Shown: positions 19,158 to 28,005, counted from the first letter of the stretch. The stretch: DNA of 55,073 nucleotides from an uncultured Eubacterium sp. (GCA_905193765.1 CAJJPZ010000001.1:1-55073), one strand, 5' to 3'. A program made the numbers and translations. The notes: generated by a model not told the origin, from the sequence alone.

Positions 19158-19698
19158 CATCGCGCTCCTTATCAAAAACGGCTTCTGAATTTTCCTTGAG
19201 CTTTTCCAGTCCCCTCCTGTAAAGACTTTTCACGGTGTTCACATTCACGCCAAGAACGGATGCGATCTCCGTGAATTTGTATCCTGCCCAAAAGTGCATA
19301 CGTATGACACATTTGCTGATTTCCGGCAGGCTGTCGATCAGGACATCGACGACATTCATGCGCTCCGCTTCCTGCAGGATGCTTTCCACAGTAGCCTCGC
19401 CCGCTACAAAATCATACAGGTCGATTTCCCTGCCGTCCTCTGCTCTGATAATATTCGATATCTCCTTGAGATTCAACCTCTTTCTGTAATATTCACCGAC
19501 TTTACGTCTGATGATCGTACTCAGCCATGGTCTGATACTGCTCTCTTGCTTCAACTTTCTGACAAATCTGACTGCAGCAACCATGACTTCCTCGCATACG
19601 TCGTCGACATCACTTTCATTAATGCCGCTGATACGTACACTTTTCCTCACGAAGTTGTAATTGCTGCAAAGTATACTAAGAAGTTCATTTTTCTTCAC
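19150..19698 (-). CDS. ECF-like sigma-70 family RNA polymerase sigma factor
   Basis: This 182-residue protein has a region 2-like part (VDDVCEEVMVAAVRFVRKL, IRPWLSTIIRRKVGEYYRKR) and a region 4 helix-turn-helix (PEISKCVIRMHFWAGYKFTE, VNVNTVKSLYRRGLEKLKE). The start is GTG at 19698 with AAGGG 7 nt upstream. It begins 3 nt after the XRE gene stop and overlaps the anti-sigma gene, giving the order XRE > sigma > anti-sigma in one transcript. Confidence 0.85.
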   Translation of the reverse strand: MKKNELLSILCSNYNFVRKSVRISGINESDVDDVCEEVMVAAVRFVRKLKQESSIRPWLSTIIRRKVGEYYRKRLNLKEISNIIRAEDGREIDLYDFVAGEATVESILQEAERMNVVDVLIDSLPEISKCVIRMHFWAGYKFTEIASVLGVNVNTVKSLYRRGLEKLKENSEAVFDKERDDG

Positions 19699-19701
19699 TC
19701 G

Positions 19702-20070
19702 TTAACCCTTGTTCACTATGCCTTCGATATAAAGGCGCGCGATCTGTTCCATGCAACCCAGCTGCTCCACTGAACATACGCTGAGCGAACCTATTATATT
19801 CTCGCTGAGCAGCCTCCTTGTATCGTCATCCGGAAAGTTATCCGCGATGCCGTCAAGAATATAATCCGTGCTTACTCCCAGGATCTGCTTCAGCTTGTAC
19901 AGAGTCTTGATCGAGACGCCCTTTTCACCGTATTCGATGTCAGCCACAAATTTTCCTGTGACGTCCAGCATCCTGCCAAGGTCTTCTCTTGTCATCCCGA
20001 GACTTTCTCTGCGTGCTCTTATCCTCGCGCCTATTTCCTTCTTATCCAGTTCCTTGTACTCCATAACCAT
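19702..20070 (-). CDS. XRE-family helix-turn-helix regulator
   Basis: A 122-residue protein with an N-terminal Cro/C1 helix-turn-helix (IGARIRARRESLGMTREDLG ... VADIEYGEKGVS, residues ~12-65) and a short C-terminal helical part. It heads the sigma/anti-sigma transcript, so it probably controls expression of that pair. The ribosome site is weak and two ATGs (20070, 20064) are possible. An AT-rich promoter region lies upstream. Confidence 0.85.
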   Translation of the reverse strand: MVMEYKELDKKEIGARIRARRESLGMTREDLGRMLDVTGKFVADIEYGEKGVSIKTLYKLKQILGVSTDYILDGIADNFPDDDTRRLLSENIIGSLSVCSVEQLGCMEQIARLYIEGIVNKG

Positions 20071-20264
20071 CTACCCGATTCTACATGTAATAAATTATGT
20101 TCTATTAGTTTACATGTTATTTATAAAGAAAGCTTCCGTTATCAGATGGTTATTTTAAAACTTTCAGTGGTTTTTTGATTTTTATTCATTTTTCGAGTGT
20201 CTTTTTAAAATAATAACATTGTTAGGTGGATATGGATACCCACTCAGTTCGCATATTTGGCCGT

Positions 20265-20301
20265 GCAGGGTGCCTGCGGTAAGCCAACAACGCTTACGCT
20301 T
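20265..20301 (+). repeat. Family B repeat fragment
   Basis: TGCGGTAAGCCA(A/C)CAACGCTTA recurs at about 26768-26795. The rest of 20071-20393 is AT-rich promoter DNA for the XRE gene and shows no gene. Confidence 0.55.
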
Positions 20302-20393
20302 ATTCAGGGCACTGTAATATATTACATGATACTACATGCAACCATGGCTTAAACCCGCGATGATGATAACATCTGCGGCTGATGGTGCTGATG

Positions 20394-20698
20394 GTAGAGT
20401 TTCCGGTGTTTTTTGCTCAAAAACCTACCCATGTGCCGGAAGGACATGATTTTCGCAAACTCCACGTATGGCAATGGTAGGGTTTCACAACCTTTTTTTC
20501 GAAAATCCTACGCTTCAGCTCAAAATCAGGCCGCTAGCTCTACCTGTACCTCAGGGGTCTTGAAGAAATCACGGATCATAGTAGGTTTTTTGATTTTTTG
20601 TCTAAGAAACTCTACTCTCGATGCATGCTCAGGAGCTCCGGCTGACGCTGCCAGCCTGGCGCAGTAGGTTTTCATAAAATTTTTCTCTAAAACTCTAC
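20394..20698 (-). repeat. Composite four-box intergenic repeat, copy 3 (full, inverted)
   Basis: Boxes start at 20394, 20477, 20581 and 20664 (83, 104, 83). Read on the minus strand it matches copy 2 box by box and copy 5 in the middle spacer. The stem in its spacer is CTGGC/GCCGG with a G-U type change. Confidence 0.93.
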
Positions 20699-20726
20699 CA
20701 TCACACCGGCTCATCCACCAAATCGA

Positions 20727-20871
20727 GCAGTGCACCGCCAACGCTAACGCCTGTTTGCTATCTGTTCTGTCTAGCCAGGCAAAGCCTGTGACAGAACGGC
20801 ACGTGCTAAAGCAATGCGGCTCTCGCATGGGACCTTCTGCGATCCGCTTCGCGCATCGGGATAGGTCTCCA
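20727..20871 (+). repeat. Dispersed repeat family B, copy 2
   Basis: Includes the 54-bp core at 20818-20871 and an upstream hairpin GTTCTGT/ACAGAAC (20764-20770, 20791-20797) with inner AGGC/GCCT. It abuts copy 3 of the four-box repeat and the next terminator. Confidence 0.65.
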
Positions 20872-20905
20872 AAAAAAAAGCGAGGCAGCTTTTGCTGCCT
20901 CGCTT
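20871..20905 (-). terminator. Strong rho-independent terminator of the thioesterase gene
   Basis: On the minus strand an 11-bp perfect stem (AAGCGAGGCAG with CTGCCTCGCTT, 6-nt loop) is followed by nine T. It lies about 50 nt after the stop of gene 20956-21408. Confidence 0.92.
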
Positions 20906-20955
20906 ATATCATCTGTTTCATCATGTCGTTCCGGGTACTGCCCGATACACCGGTG

Positions 20956-21408
20956 CTATTTATCTCTTTTGCGTGATTCTTTTCTTGCCTTTACTTCTTC
21001 GTACATGCGCTTCTCGTCTTCAGTTTCCGGCGTGTACGGTTTTACCGGCTGCGGTCTGCCATTCCTGCCCATGGATACCATCGTGAAATATGCAGAAAGT
21101 GCCTTCTGCGGACCGCTTGTTCCTTCCAGATCCTCCGCCTCAACATTTACGAAAACTTCCATTGACGAGTGTCCCACATACACGATCGATGCAGTGCATG
21201 TAACGAGCGCGCCTATAAAAATCGGAAGATGGAATTCGATCTCATCGACTCTGGCTGTGACGCAGTTTCCCTTTGCATACTTCATTGCAACCGCACCTGC
21301 TGCCATATCCATAAACTTCATTATTTCTCCGCCGTGCACGTTCCCGGCCACGTTGGCCTGATGCGGGAGCATTACCTGGCTCATTGCTATCTGGTTCCTG
21401 ACATCCAT
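20956..21408 (-). CDS. Acyl-CoA thioesterase, YciA/BFIT hotdog type
   Basis: This 150-residue hotdog-fold acyl-CoA hydrolase has an N-terminal ANVAGNVHGGEIMKFMDMAAG motif, the catalytic loop-helix of the YciA/BFIT class, and VDEIEFHLPIFIGALVTC next. It hydrolyses fatty acyl-CoA in the cytoplasm. GGAGG lies 8 nt before the ATG at 21408; two earlier in-frame ATGs include or crowd that site. The tail is basic and charged. It is a single-gene unit with its own strong terminator. Confidence 0.87.
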   Translation of the reverse strand: MDVRNQIAMSQVMLPHQANVAGNVHGGEIMKFMDMAAGAVAMKYAKGNCVTARVDEIEFHLPIFIGALVTCTASIVYVGHSSMEVFVNVEAEDLEGTSGPQKALSAYFTMVSMGRNGRPQPVKPYTPETEDEKRMYEEVKARKESRKRDK

Positions 21409-21572
21409 ACTCATGTCCTCCATTCATTTATTTTAACACAATCACATTCCTGCCTGCTGCGCGGGAATACCTGACACGATATCCCGGCAATCCATGCAAC
21501 GCCGTTTCACGGTACATTGCTGCACCCCGATTTTGCTATATCTGAATTATACTCCACCATCATGCTCTTTGC

Positions 21573-21623
21573 AAATAAAAACTCCGGAGTCGCATATCTT
21601 CAGAATATACGGTCATCCGGAGT
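21573..21623 (-). terminator. Terminator of tRNA-Arg(CCG)
   Basis: On the minus strand ACTCCGGA and TCCGGAGT (8 bp) enclose 27 nt and run into TTTTATTTG, 7 nt after the tRNA. Confidence 0.8.
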
Positions 21624-21629
21624 CTGTCG

Positions 21630-21704
21630 TGGCACCTCCAGCCAGAATCGAACTGGCAACGAACCCTTCGGAGGGGTTTATTATATCCATTTAACTATGG
21701 AGGC
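21630..21704 (-). tRNA. tRNA-Arg, anticodon CCG
   Basis: A complete cloverleaf with encoded CCA. Acceptor GCCTCCA pairs with TGGAGGT (one G-T pair); the anticodon stem AACCC/GGGTT has loop CTCCGAA (anticodon CCG, reading CGG); the T-loop is TTCGATT. It differs from the tRNA 200 bp upstream by a handful of bases, including the third anticodon base. Confidence 0.95.
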
Positions 21705-21854
21705 CTGTCATATCTTCGTCGGCGTCCCGTGCATGGCCTCCGCTTCGCCTGCAGATCCACGGCACGAAATACGATCAGACATGCAGTTATGATAACACAC
21801 ATGGCGCATATTTTCAATCTTGTTTGCAAAAGTTTGCTGTGATGTTTTTCCCGG

Positions 21855-21892
21855 AAAGAAAAGACCTGCTGAAGTCTGTTGCTCCGGCAGGT
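21855..21892 (-). terminator. Terminator of tRNA-Arg(CCT)
   Basis: On the minus strand CCTGC...GCAGG (21887-21891 with 21865-21869) is followed by TCTTTTCTTT. Confidence 0.7.
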
Positions 21893-21904
21893 TTTCCTTA
21901 ACTG

Positions 21905-21979
21905 TGGCACCCCTAGCCGGAATCGAACCAGCAACTAACCCTTAGGAGGGGCTTGTTATATCCATTTAACTATAGAGGC
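21905..21979 (-). tRNA. tRNA-Arg, anticodon CCT
   Basis: A complete cloverleaf with encoded CCA. Acceptor GCCTCTA pairs with TAGGGGT (G-T pairs allowed); the anticodon loop CTCCTAA gives CCT, reading AGG; the T-loop is TTCGATT. It has the same D-arm as the tRNA at 21630-21704. Confidence 0.95.
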
Positions 21980-22174
21980 ACGTCCGTTATTCAGTTTCAA
22001 ATGACTTTCTGCAAAATCATTTAATATTATACCCCATCGCGGGAGCTTTTTCAATCAAAACTATTCGTTATTGCTAATATTTTTTCCGGCCTTGTTCAGG
22101 GCAACAGTTTTCATGGTTCGGAGAACTGCCACAGACGTTGCTGCGGCATTATATCTGTGAGCTGCTGCGTCATG

Positions 22175-22479
22175 GTAGAGTTTTATAAGAAAATTTTTCA
22201 AAAACCTACTGTGTGAGTCCGTCAGTATCAGACGGATGCTCTGAGGCCGCATCATGAGTAGAGTTTTTCAGACAAAAAATCCAAAAACCTACTATCGGCG
22301 CCGGATCCCTTGACATAATATGGAAACCCATGCTGTCAAAGCCCTTATTTCATGCCGGAGAGTAGATTTTTCTGAAATCCATCTCAAAAACTCTACCATT
22401 GATATACTTACTAACGACCGAGATGAAGCGTTCCCGGATCAGGCGTAGGTTTTTAAGAAAAAAGTACCGAAAACTCTAC
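22175..22479 (+). repeat. Composite four-box intergenic repeat, copy 4 (full)
   Basis: Boxes start at 22175, 22258, 22362 and 22445 (83, 104, 83). The first spacer has stem TCCGTC-AGTATCA-GACGGA (22218-22236), a compensated version of the copy 2 stem. The middle spacer has TTGACA/TGTCAA (22310-22315, 22334-22339). Confidence 0.93.
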
Positions 22480-22535
22480 CTCTGCTATGTATTTACGGGC
22501 ATCACTCCTTGCATCACGCTCGCCTCAGCGCATCC

Positions 22536-22964
22536 TCAGTCATCGATCTCCCATTTGAGGATGTTTCCTGTTGCGCCGTCGACCTCGAACTCATACTCAT
22601 AGCCATTGTAATACAACTCGCCTTCGTACTCGATCCGCCCGTCATCGTATTCGCATTCCAGCTCGCTGATGTCGTTCTTCGTAGCACCGGGCACACGATC
22701 CAGAACGATCGATATGACTGCATCCATGCCGATGTCGCCGGTGTTTCCGGAACCGGAGCTGCTGTCTTGCTGTGACGGCTGCGACTGCGCTGCCGAGTCA
22801 TCGGATGTGATGCTGTTCGTGTCTGACGACGGCGCCGTACTTTGAATATCCTGACTGCCGGCGTCCGTGCCGCTGCCGCCGCATGCGGATAGACCGGCCG
22901 CAAGACCGGCTGCCATCACCACAGCTATCATTATTGGAATTATTCGTTTCGAAAAATTTTTCAT
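22536..22964 (-). CDS. PepSY-domain lipoprotein
   Basis: This 142-residue lipoprotein has a lipobox LSAC near residue 28, a Ser/Gln/Asp-rich linker (about 30-75) and a C-terminal PepSY domain (IGMDAVISIVLDRVPGA; YNGYEYEFEVDGATGNILKWE). PepSY proteins on the cell surface often regulate proteases or accompany two-component systems. GGAG precedes the ATG at 22964. It follows the response regulator and kinase on the same strand, but 560 bp of non-coding DNA lies between, so co-transcription is uncertain. Confidence 0.8.
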   Translation of the reverse strand: MKNFSKRIIPIMIAVVMAAGLAAGLSACGGSGTDAGSQDIQSTAPSSDTNSITSDDSAAQSQPSQQDSSSGSGNTGDIGMDAVISIVLDRVPGATKNDISELECEYDDGRIEYEGELYYNGYEYEFEVDGATGNILKWEIDD

Positions 22965-23526
22965 TTCGTTCTCCATCCTGCCGATATCCTCCCGGCTTCG
23001 ATCTTCGTTCCATCACGTCTGCGGCCGATCCATTGCAGCTCTCGCGGCTATCTGTAAAGCTTTCATCATCCGACATGATCTGCCTGCCACTGCAATTCCG
23101 TCACTATATTGCATGCGCATGACCTGCCATCATCAATCCGCCACTATAGCCAGCACGGGTTGCCTGCTGCAAAGCTCTGACACTGACTTCTCCTCATCAG
23201 AGCGACCATGCCGACCGACGTAGTCTGTATGTCACAGGCGTCTGGCTAACAATCCCCGGCTATCCCGGCACAAACCTCGCGTCTGTATTCCAAGCTTTCA
23301 TCATCCTACATGATCTGTGTGCTGCCGGGTTCCCGCCGCCGGAAATCCTGCAACGACTTACGCTATCGGCACAGCGCAGATGTCCCGCTAACATCTATTG
23401 GCTGTACCGATGCAGCGCCCACTGCTGTCTGCCGAGCACTCCTCACCAGAATAACCATGCCAACTTGTACATTCTGCTCATCGCAGGTAGCCTGCTTGCG
23501 CCTTGCACGCACCTACCATGCTCTCC
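22965..23526. other. Non-coding region with a degenerate ~235-bp duplication
   Basis: AAGCTTTCATCATCC(G/T)ACATGATCTG occurs near 23060 and again near 23293. ACTTCTCCTCA/ACTCCTCACCAG followed by ACCATGCC occurs near 23190 and 23440. No gene recognised. Confidence 0.45.
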
Positions 23527-24924
23527 TCACCGGCCTGCCGCATTCTTCCCGCCTGCATCCTCACTCCTCAGCGGCAGCAGGAATGAGAAACAGCTGCCTT
23601 CACCAGGTACACTTTGCGCGCGGACATGACCGCCGTGGGCCTTTACCAGCGCATCCACCATGGAAAGTCCCAGCCCGTAGCCCTCGCTGCTGCGGGAGCG
23701 GTCCGCCCTGAAAAACCTTTCCCAGATGTGCTCCATGTCCTCCTGAGAGATCCCCGGTCCGCTGTCCTCTACGCTGCAGCACGCCATCTCCGCACCGTCG
23801 CACTGCTCGCGGTTCAGACTCAGCCGCACTGTGCCGGTGCCGTCCTCTGCGACGCCGTATTTCATCGCATTGTCCGTCAGATTGAGGATGATCCTGATCA
23901 GCATCGTCTCGTCGCCGGTGACATGGATCCCCGGCTGCACGTCCGCTTCAACAGTCACACCGCGCTCCTCTGCCAGGTAACTCTGCTGCTCCGCGATATC
24001 CTCGCACAGCGCGCTGAGGTCGATGTCTTCATTTTCCATCGTCAGCCGCCCTGAATCGCTTCGTGCAAAGGTAAGCAGGCGGTCCACCAGTCCGGACATC
24101 CTCCTGGCCTCGCCATTGATGACCCGCAGTGCCTTTTCACGATATCCGGCGTCCTCCAGCGCGTAATCGCTCTGAGAGATTATCACCGCCAGCGGCGTCC
24201 TCAGCTCGTGGGAGGCGTCCGACGTGAACTGCTTCTCATCGTTGAATGATTTTTCCAGCCGGTCGAACATGCTGTTGAAAGTCCTGCCCAGCTGATATAT
24301 CTCGTCGTGGCCGTCATCCAGCTCGATCCTCCTGGAAAGATCGGCGTCGCGGCTTATCTCTTCGGCGGTGGCAGTCATCTCCCGCACCGGTCTGAAACTG
24401 CGTTTCGACATGATATATCCGCCCAGAGCCGCGATGAGCATCAGCAGCGGGAACCCTATGAACGACAGCCTCATCATAAATGCAAAGGTGCTCTTTTGCG
24501 CGAAGTCCTTGACTATCCCTCTGACCCAGATCTGCCTGCCGTCCACGCTGAAAAGGCTGTCGTACAGATACCACACCTCGTTGTCGTCGCCGTCCAGACT
24601 GCGGATCTGCCTGTCCTTCAGCTCCGGCAGTTCGGCGACCTCTATCGGCCTGCGACCCTCCACCAGCGTCCCGTCAAGCTCGTACACACTGATATACACA
24701 CCGTCGTCGTAGAATTCCAGATCCTTGTCGATGATGAAATCGCTGCCGGACGCGCTGATCTCGTCGCTGGCGTCCCGCACCGCATCCCGCAGCTTAGTCT
24801 TTGCAAGCTCACTGGCCCTGGTGCTTCCGGTATAGATCATGACACCAAAAAAGCAGGCGGTTATTATTATCATGAAAAGTGTATACCATATGGTTATTTT
24901 TCCTGTTATCGATTTTATCTTCAT
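23527..24924 (-). CDS. Two-component sensor histidine kinase
   Basis: This 465-residue membrane kinase has membrane helices at about 13-32 and 150-172 flanking a ~115-residue extracellular sensor. A HAMP region (about 172-225) and a dimerisation domain with SDASHELRTPLA (phospho-His239) follow. The ATPase domain shows NLTDNAMKYG (N box), DSGPGIS (G1) and GYGLGLSMV (G2). AGGA precedes the ATG. It follows the response regulator by 33 nt. The architecture resembles OmpR-partner kinases such as ArlS/CssS; the signal is unknown. Confidence 0.92.
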   Translation of the reverse strand: MKIKSITGKITIWYTLFMIIITACFFGVMIYTGSTRASELAKTKLRDAVRDASDEISASGSDFIIDKDLEFYDDGVYISVYELDGTLVEGRRPIEVAELPELKDRQIRSLDGDDNEVWYLYDSLFSVDGRQIWVRGIVKDFAQKSTFAFMMRLSFIGFPLLMLIAALGGYIMSKRSFRPVREMTATAEEISRDADLSRRIELDDGHDEIYQLGRTFNSMFDRLEKSFNDEKQFTSDASHELRTPLAVIISQSDYALEDAGYREKALRVINGEARRMSGLVDRLLTFARSDSGRLTMENEDIDLSALCEDIAEQQSYLAEERGVTVEADVQPGIHVTGDETMLIRIILNLTDNAMKYGVAEDGTGTVRLSLNREQCDGAEMACCSVEDSGPGISQEDMEHIWERFFRADRSRSSEGYGLGLSMVDALVKAHGGHVRAQSVPGEGSCFSFLLPLRSEDAGGKNAAGR

Positions 24925-24957
24925 AAAACTATCCTGACCGTGACCGTCAGCAATCGG

Positions 24958-25623
24958 TTACTTTATCATGTAGCCCGCGCCCTTGACAGTCTGTATTTTC
25001 TTTTCATCAAAGTCCCTGTCTATCTTGCGGCGGAGGTGGTACATGTACACGTCGATGACGTTGGAGCCTCCGTCGTAGTCGTAGTTCCATATGTGGTTGG
25101 ACAGCTTGTCCCTGGAAAGCACCCTGCCCTGATTTTGCATGAGGTATTCCAGGATGTCGAATTCCTTGGCGGTCAGTTTGATCTCCTGCCCGCCTCTGGT
25201 CACTGTCCTGGAGGCAGAGTCCAGCGTCAGATCTCCCGAGGTCATCACATTGCCGGCGCGCTCTCCGCCGCGTCTCACGATGGCCCTGACCCGTGCCAGC
25301 AGCTCGTTGAAATCAAAAGGTTTCACCAGATAGTCGTCGGCTCCGGCGTCCAGGCCTGCGACACGATCCTCTACTGTACCCATTGCAGTGAGCAGCAGCA
25401 CCGGTGTGTTGTTCCCCGATGCACGCATTTCCCTGAGCACGCCGATCCCGGTTATGCCCGGCAGCATTATGTCCAGGATGATCCCGTCGTATTCGGCGCA
25501 TCTTATAAAATCCAGGGCGTCGTTCCCGGTGTAGCACGCATCAACGCTGTAGTGTTCGTTGGTTAGTTTCCTGACTATTATTTCATTCAGATCCTTCTGA
25601 TCCTCTACTACAAGTAGCCTCAT
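24958..25623 (-). CDS. OmpR/PhoB-family response regulator
   Basis: A 221-residue protein with a receiver domain (acid pocket E7-D8, phospho-Asp51 in LDIMLPG, switch Lys in YLVKPF) and a C-terminal winged helix (KLTAKEFDILEYLM ... VIDVYMYHLRRKID ... VKGAGYMIK). AGGAG is 8 nt before the ATG at 25623, so the longer in-frame start is rejected. It is the first gene of the pair with the histidine kinase. Confidence 0.93.
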   Translation of the reverse strand: MRLLVVEDQKDLNEIIVRKLTNEHYSVDACYTGNDALDFIRCAEYDGIILDIMLPGITGIGVLREMRASGNNTPVLLLTAMGTVEDRVAGLDAGADDYLVKPFDFNELLARVRAIVRRGGERAGNVMTSGDLTLDSASRTVTRGGQEIKLTAKEFDILEYLMQNQGRVLSRDKLSNHIWNYDYDGGSNVIDVYMYHLRRKIDRDFDEKKIQTVKGAGYMIK

Positions 25624-25648
25624 GATCGTCACTCCTCTCATCAGGTAT

Positions 25649-25654
25649 ATTATA
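25649..25654 (-). promoter_or_regulatory. Extended -10 of the two-component operon
   Basis: On the minus strand TGATATAAT, an extended -10, lies 26 nt before the response regulator start. No clear -35. Confidence 0.4.
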
Positions 25655-25816
25655 TCAGGGCAAAATTAAATTTGCATTAATACCTGAAAAAACATTGCTT
25701 CTTCACGGTCTCCCGGATGCTGTGATTTTTTATATGGAATATATCGAATCCTGTTTATCTGCCACTGCATTTGTGTTAAAATTGTTTTAATTATAAATTT
25801 TTTGGAGGTATACAGA

Positions 25817-26416
25817 ATGAATATAGTTTGTTTAGACATGGAAGGCGTTCTGATCCCTGAGATCTGGATCGCTTTTGCAGAAGCCACCGGTATCGAAGAG
25901 CTCAAGAGAACGACCCGCGACGAACCTGACTACGACAAGCTCATGCAGTACAGACTCGATATCCTGAGGAAGCACAACCTCGGTATCAAAGAGATCCAGG
26001 AAACCATCAGCAAGATGGATCCTATCCCGGGTGCAAAGGAATTCCTCGACGAGCTGAGAACTATAACTCAGGTCATCATCATCAGCGACACGTTCGAGCA
26101 GTTCGCACAGCCTCTCATGAAAAAACTGGGCTGGCCGACACTTTTCTGCAACTCGCTGGAAATCGCGGAAGACGGCACGATCACTGACTACAAGATGAGA
26201 GTGGAAAAGTCAAAGTACACAACAGTCAAGGCTCTCCAGTCCATCGGATTCGACACTATCGCCAGCGGCGACAGCCACAACGATATGGGCATGATCCAGG
26301 CAAGCAAAGCCGGATTCCTGTTCAAGAGCACTGAATCCATCAAGGCAGAATATCCGGATATCCCTGCATTCGACGAGTACGACGATCTGCTGGCAGCTAT
26401 AAAAGCGGCGCTGTAA
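25817..26416 (+). CDS. thrH: Phosphoserine phosphatase / homoserine phosphotransferase
   Basis: This 199-residue HAD-family enzyme can dephosphorylate phosphoserine and pass the phosphate to homoserine. The N-terminal VCLDMEGVLIPE contains the nucleophile and general-acid aspartate position with the DxE form typical of ThrH. SDTFEQFAQPLM follows near residue 94, and ASGDSHNDMGMI supplies the metal-binding aspartates. GGAGG is 8 nt before the ATG at 25817, so a TTG five codons earlier is rejected. It stands alone, oriented away from the two-component genes. Confidence 0.9.
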   Translation: MNIVCLDMEGVLIPEIWIAFAEATGIEELKRTTRDEPDYDKLMQYRLDILRKHNLGIKEIQETISKMDPIPGAKEFLDELRTITQVIIISDTFEQFAQPLMKKLGWPTLFCNSLEIAEDGTITDYKMRVEKSKYTTVKALQSIGFDTIASGDSHNDMGMIQASKAGFLFKSTESIKAEYPDIPAFDEYDDLLAAIKAAL

Positions 26417-26554
26417 GCATACGCAGCTGCGTCCCTGATCATGCGGAGCCATTGCCCGCAGACAGGCGCGACCCGGAAATACATATCAATAATATCATGA
26501 CAACGACGGGAGCCTGTTTGCAAGGCTCCCGTTTTGTATTGGAGCCCTGCAACG

Positions 26555-26880
26555 TTCGCTGGCGCTCACTCCTACGCCTGCGGCTACGCTTGGAGACCTA
26601 TCCCAGCAAGCTTGCGAGCTGCGGAAGGTCCCATTCGAGAGTTCCCCGGCTTTAGCCGAAATGGAACTCACCGTGTCCAGCCTGCCTTGCGAATCGCCTT
26701 GCGGCTCTTCGGGCAGGATGGCGTTTTTCCCCAGCTTCAGCTGGCTTGGAAAATGCGGCAGCAGGTGCGGTAAGCCACCAACGCTTATGCTCCAGCAGGC
26801 TACCGCCTGTTTGTTGTCCGTTCTGCCATGTGGATCGCCGTTAGCTCTACGGTTCAGTGCTTAAGCACTTGGCGGTGTAC
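26555..26880 (-). repeat. Dispersed repeat family B, copy 3 (long)
   Basis: Contains the inverted 54-bp core (about 26590-26643), then a segment GGAAAATGCGGCAGCAGGTGCGGTAAGCCACC-like that matches the inverse of 52827-52890, and CCGCCTGTTTG...TTCTGCCATG. Joins directly to copy 5 of the four-box repeat. The 26417-26554 part holds no gene. Confidence 0.65.
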
Positions 26881-26911
26881 TGCGCGATTTGACGGAGATG
26901 CTGGCATGATG

Positions 26912-27217
26912 GTAGAGTTTCAGGCAGAATTTTTTTAAAAACCTACTGATTCAGACGGGCAGTGTCAGCCGGAGATCCTGAGCATGCATCGATGGTAGAG
27001 TTTCTTAAACAAAAAATCAAAAAACCTACTACGATCCGTGATTTGTTCGGGAAACCTGAGATACAGGTAGAGCTAGCAGCCTGATTTTGAGCTTATAAGT
27101 AGATTTTCTATAAAAAAAGCTCCAAAAGTCTACCATCAGAATCCATGAAATCCAAGATTCCCGAAGGTGCCCGGCATATGGGTAGGTTTTTGCACATAAA
27201 GATACGCAAAACTCTAC
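26912..27217 (+). repeat. Composite four-box intergenic repeat, copy 5 (full)
   Basis: Boxes start at 26912, 26995, 27099 and 27182 (83, 104, 83). The last box is 36 bp. The middle spacer is homologous to the inverse of copy 3 rather than to copies 2 and 4, so at least two sub-families exist. Confidence 0.93.
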
Positions 27218-27385
27218 TATTACAAACAGCGTATGCTGACCAGCTCTGAATTTCCGTCTCAGGCTTCTCATGACCGCGCCGAACATCCCGAAGACTGCGC
27301 TGTCGTATCCCTGCCGGCACTTTCCCCCGCCGACTCCCGCAAAAAGTAATATCATTAACAGCCGCGATTTTGCATAATAAAGGTT

Positions 27386-27413
27386 TTGAAAATCTCCCCT
27401 TATGATGTAAAAT
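27386..27413 (+). promoter_or_regulatory. Candidate promoter of the sigma/anti-sigma operon
   Basis: TTGAAA and TAAAAT are 16 bp apart, 73 nt before the sigma start. A TGTAAC element at about 27438 could instead be an ECF-type -35 for self-control. Confidence 0.4.
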
Positions 27414-27486
27414 ATAGTTACGTAAATTTTGCGGGCGGGTGTAACATATGCCTGACTGCCATGTTATATTAGGGAAGGAGGGGAAC

Positions 27487-28005
27487 ATGAACAAGGATCT
27501 GCTGCGTGAGATCTACGACGCTTATGCAAAGGAAATCAACCTTTACCTGTATTCCCTCTGCAAAAATTCCGCACTGGCTGAGGATCTGATGCATGACGTT
27601 TTCGTGCAGGCGATCATGTCCCTCAGCGACGACCACCCCAATTTCCGGGCCTGGCTGTATAAAGTGGCGCATAACCTTTGCATAAACAGGCTGCGAAAAG
27701 ACAACCGTCTGGATTTCCGTGACAGTATACCGGAGGACGGCAGCGGCCACTTCGGCAGCAGCGACGATGCACTGGCTGACATGCTGACCACAGAGCGGAA
27801 CAGGACGCTTTACCGATATATGAACAAACTGCCCGACCTTCACAGGGAGATCCTGTTCATGGAATATTTTTCGGAAATGAATCACAAGGAGATCGCGGTC
27901 GCGCTGGATCTCAGCCCGAACAATGTCCGGGTCATCGCACACAGAGCGCGCAAGGAACTTAAGTCAATGCTTGAAAAGGAAGAGGAGGATGATCATGAGC
28001 TTTAA
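27487..28005 (+). CDS. ECF RNA polymerase sigma factor
   Basis: This 172-residue group 4 sigma factor has region 2 (AKEINLYLYSLCKNSALAED and FRAWLYKVAHNLCINRLRK) and region 4 (LPDLHREILFMEYFSEMNHK, LSPNNVRVIAHRARKELK). AAGGAGGGG sets the ATG at 27487. It overlaps the anti-sigma gene by 11 nt, the usual arrangement for translational coupling. Confidence 0.9.
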   Translation: MNKDLLREIYDAYAKEINLYLYSLCKNSALAEDLMHDVFVQAIMSLSDDHPNFRAWLYKVAHNLCINRLRKDNRLDFRDSIPEDGSGHFGSSDDALADMLTTERNRTLYRYMNKLPDLHREILFMEYFSEMNHKEIAVALDLSPNNVRVIAHRARKELKSMLEKEEEDDHEL

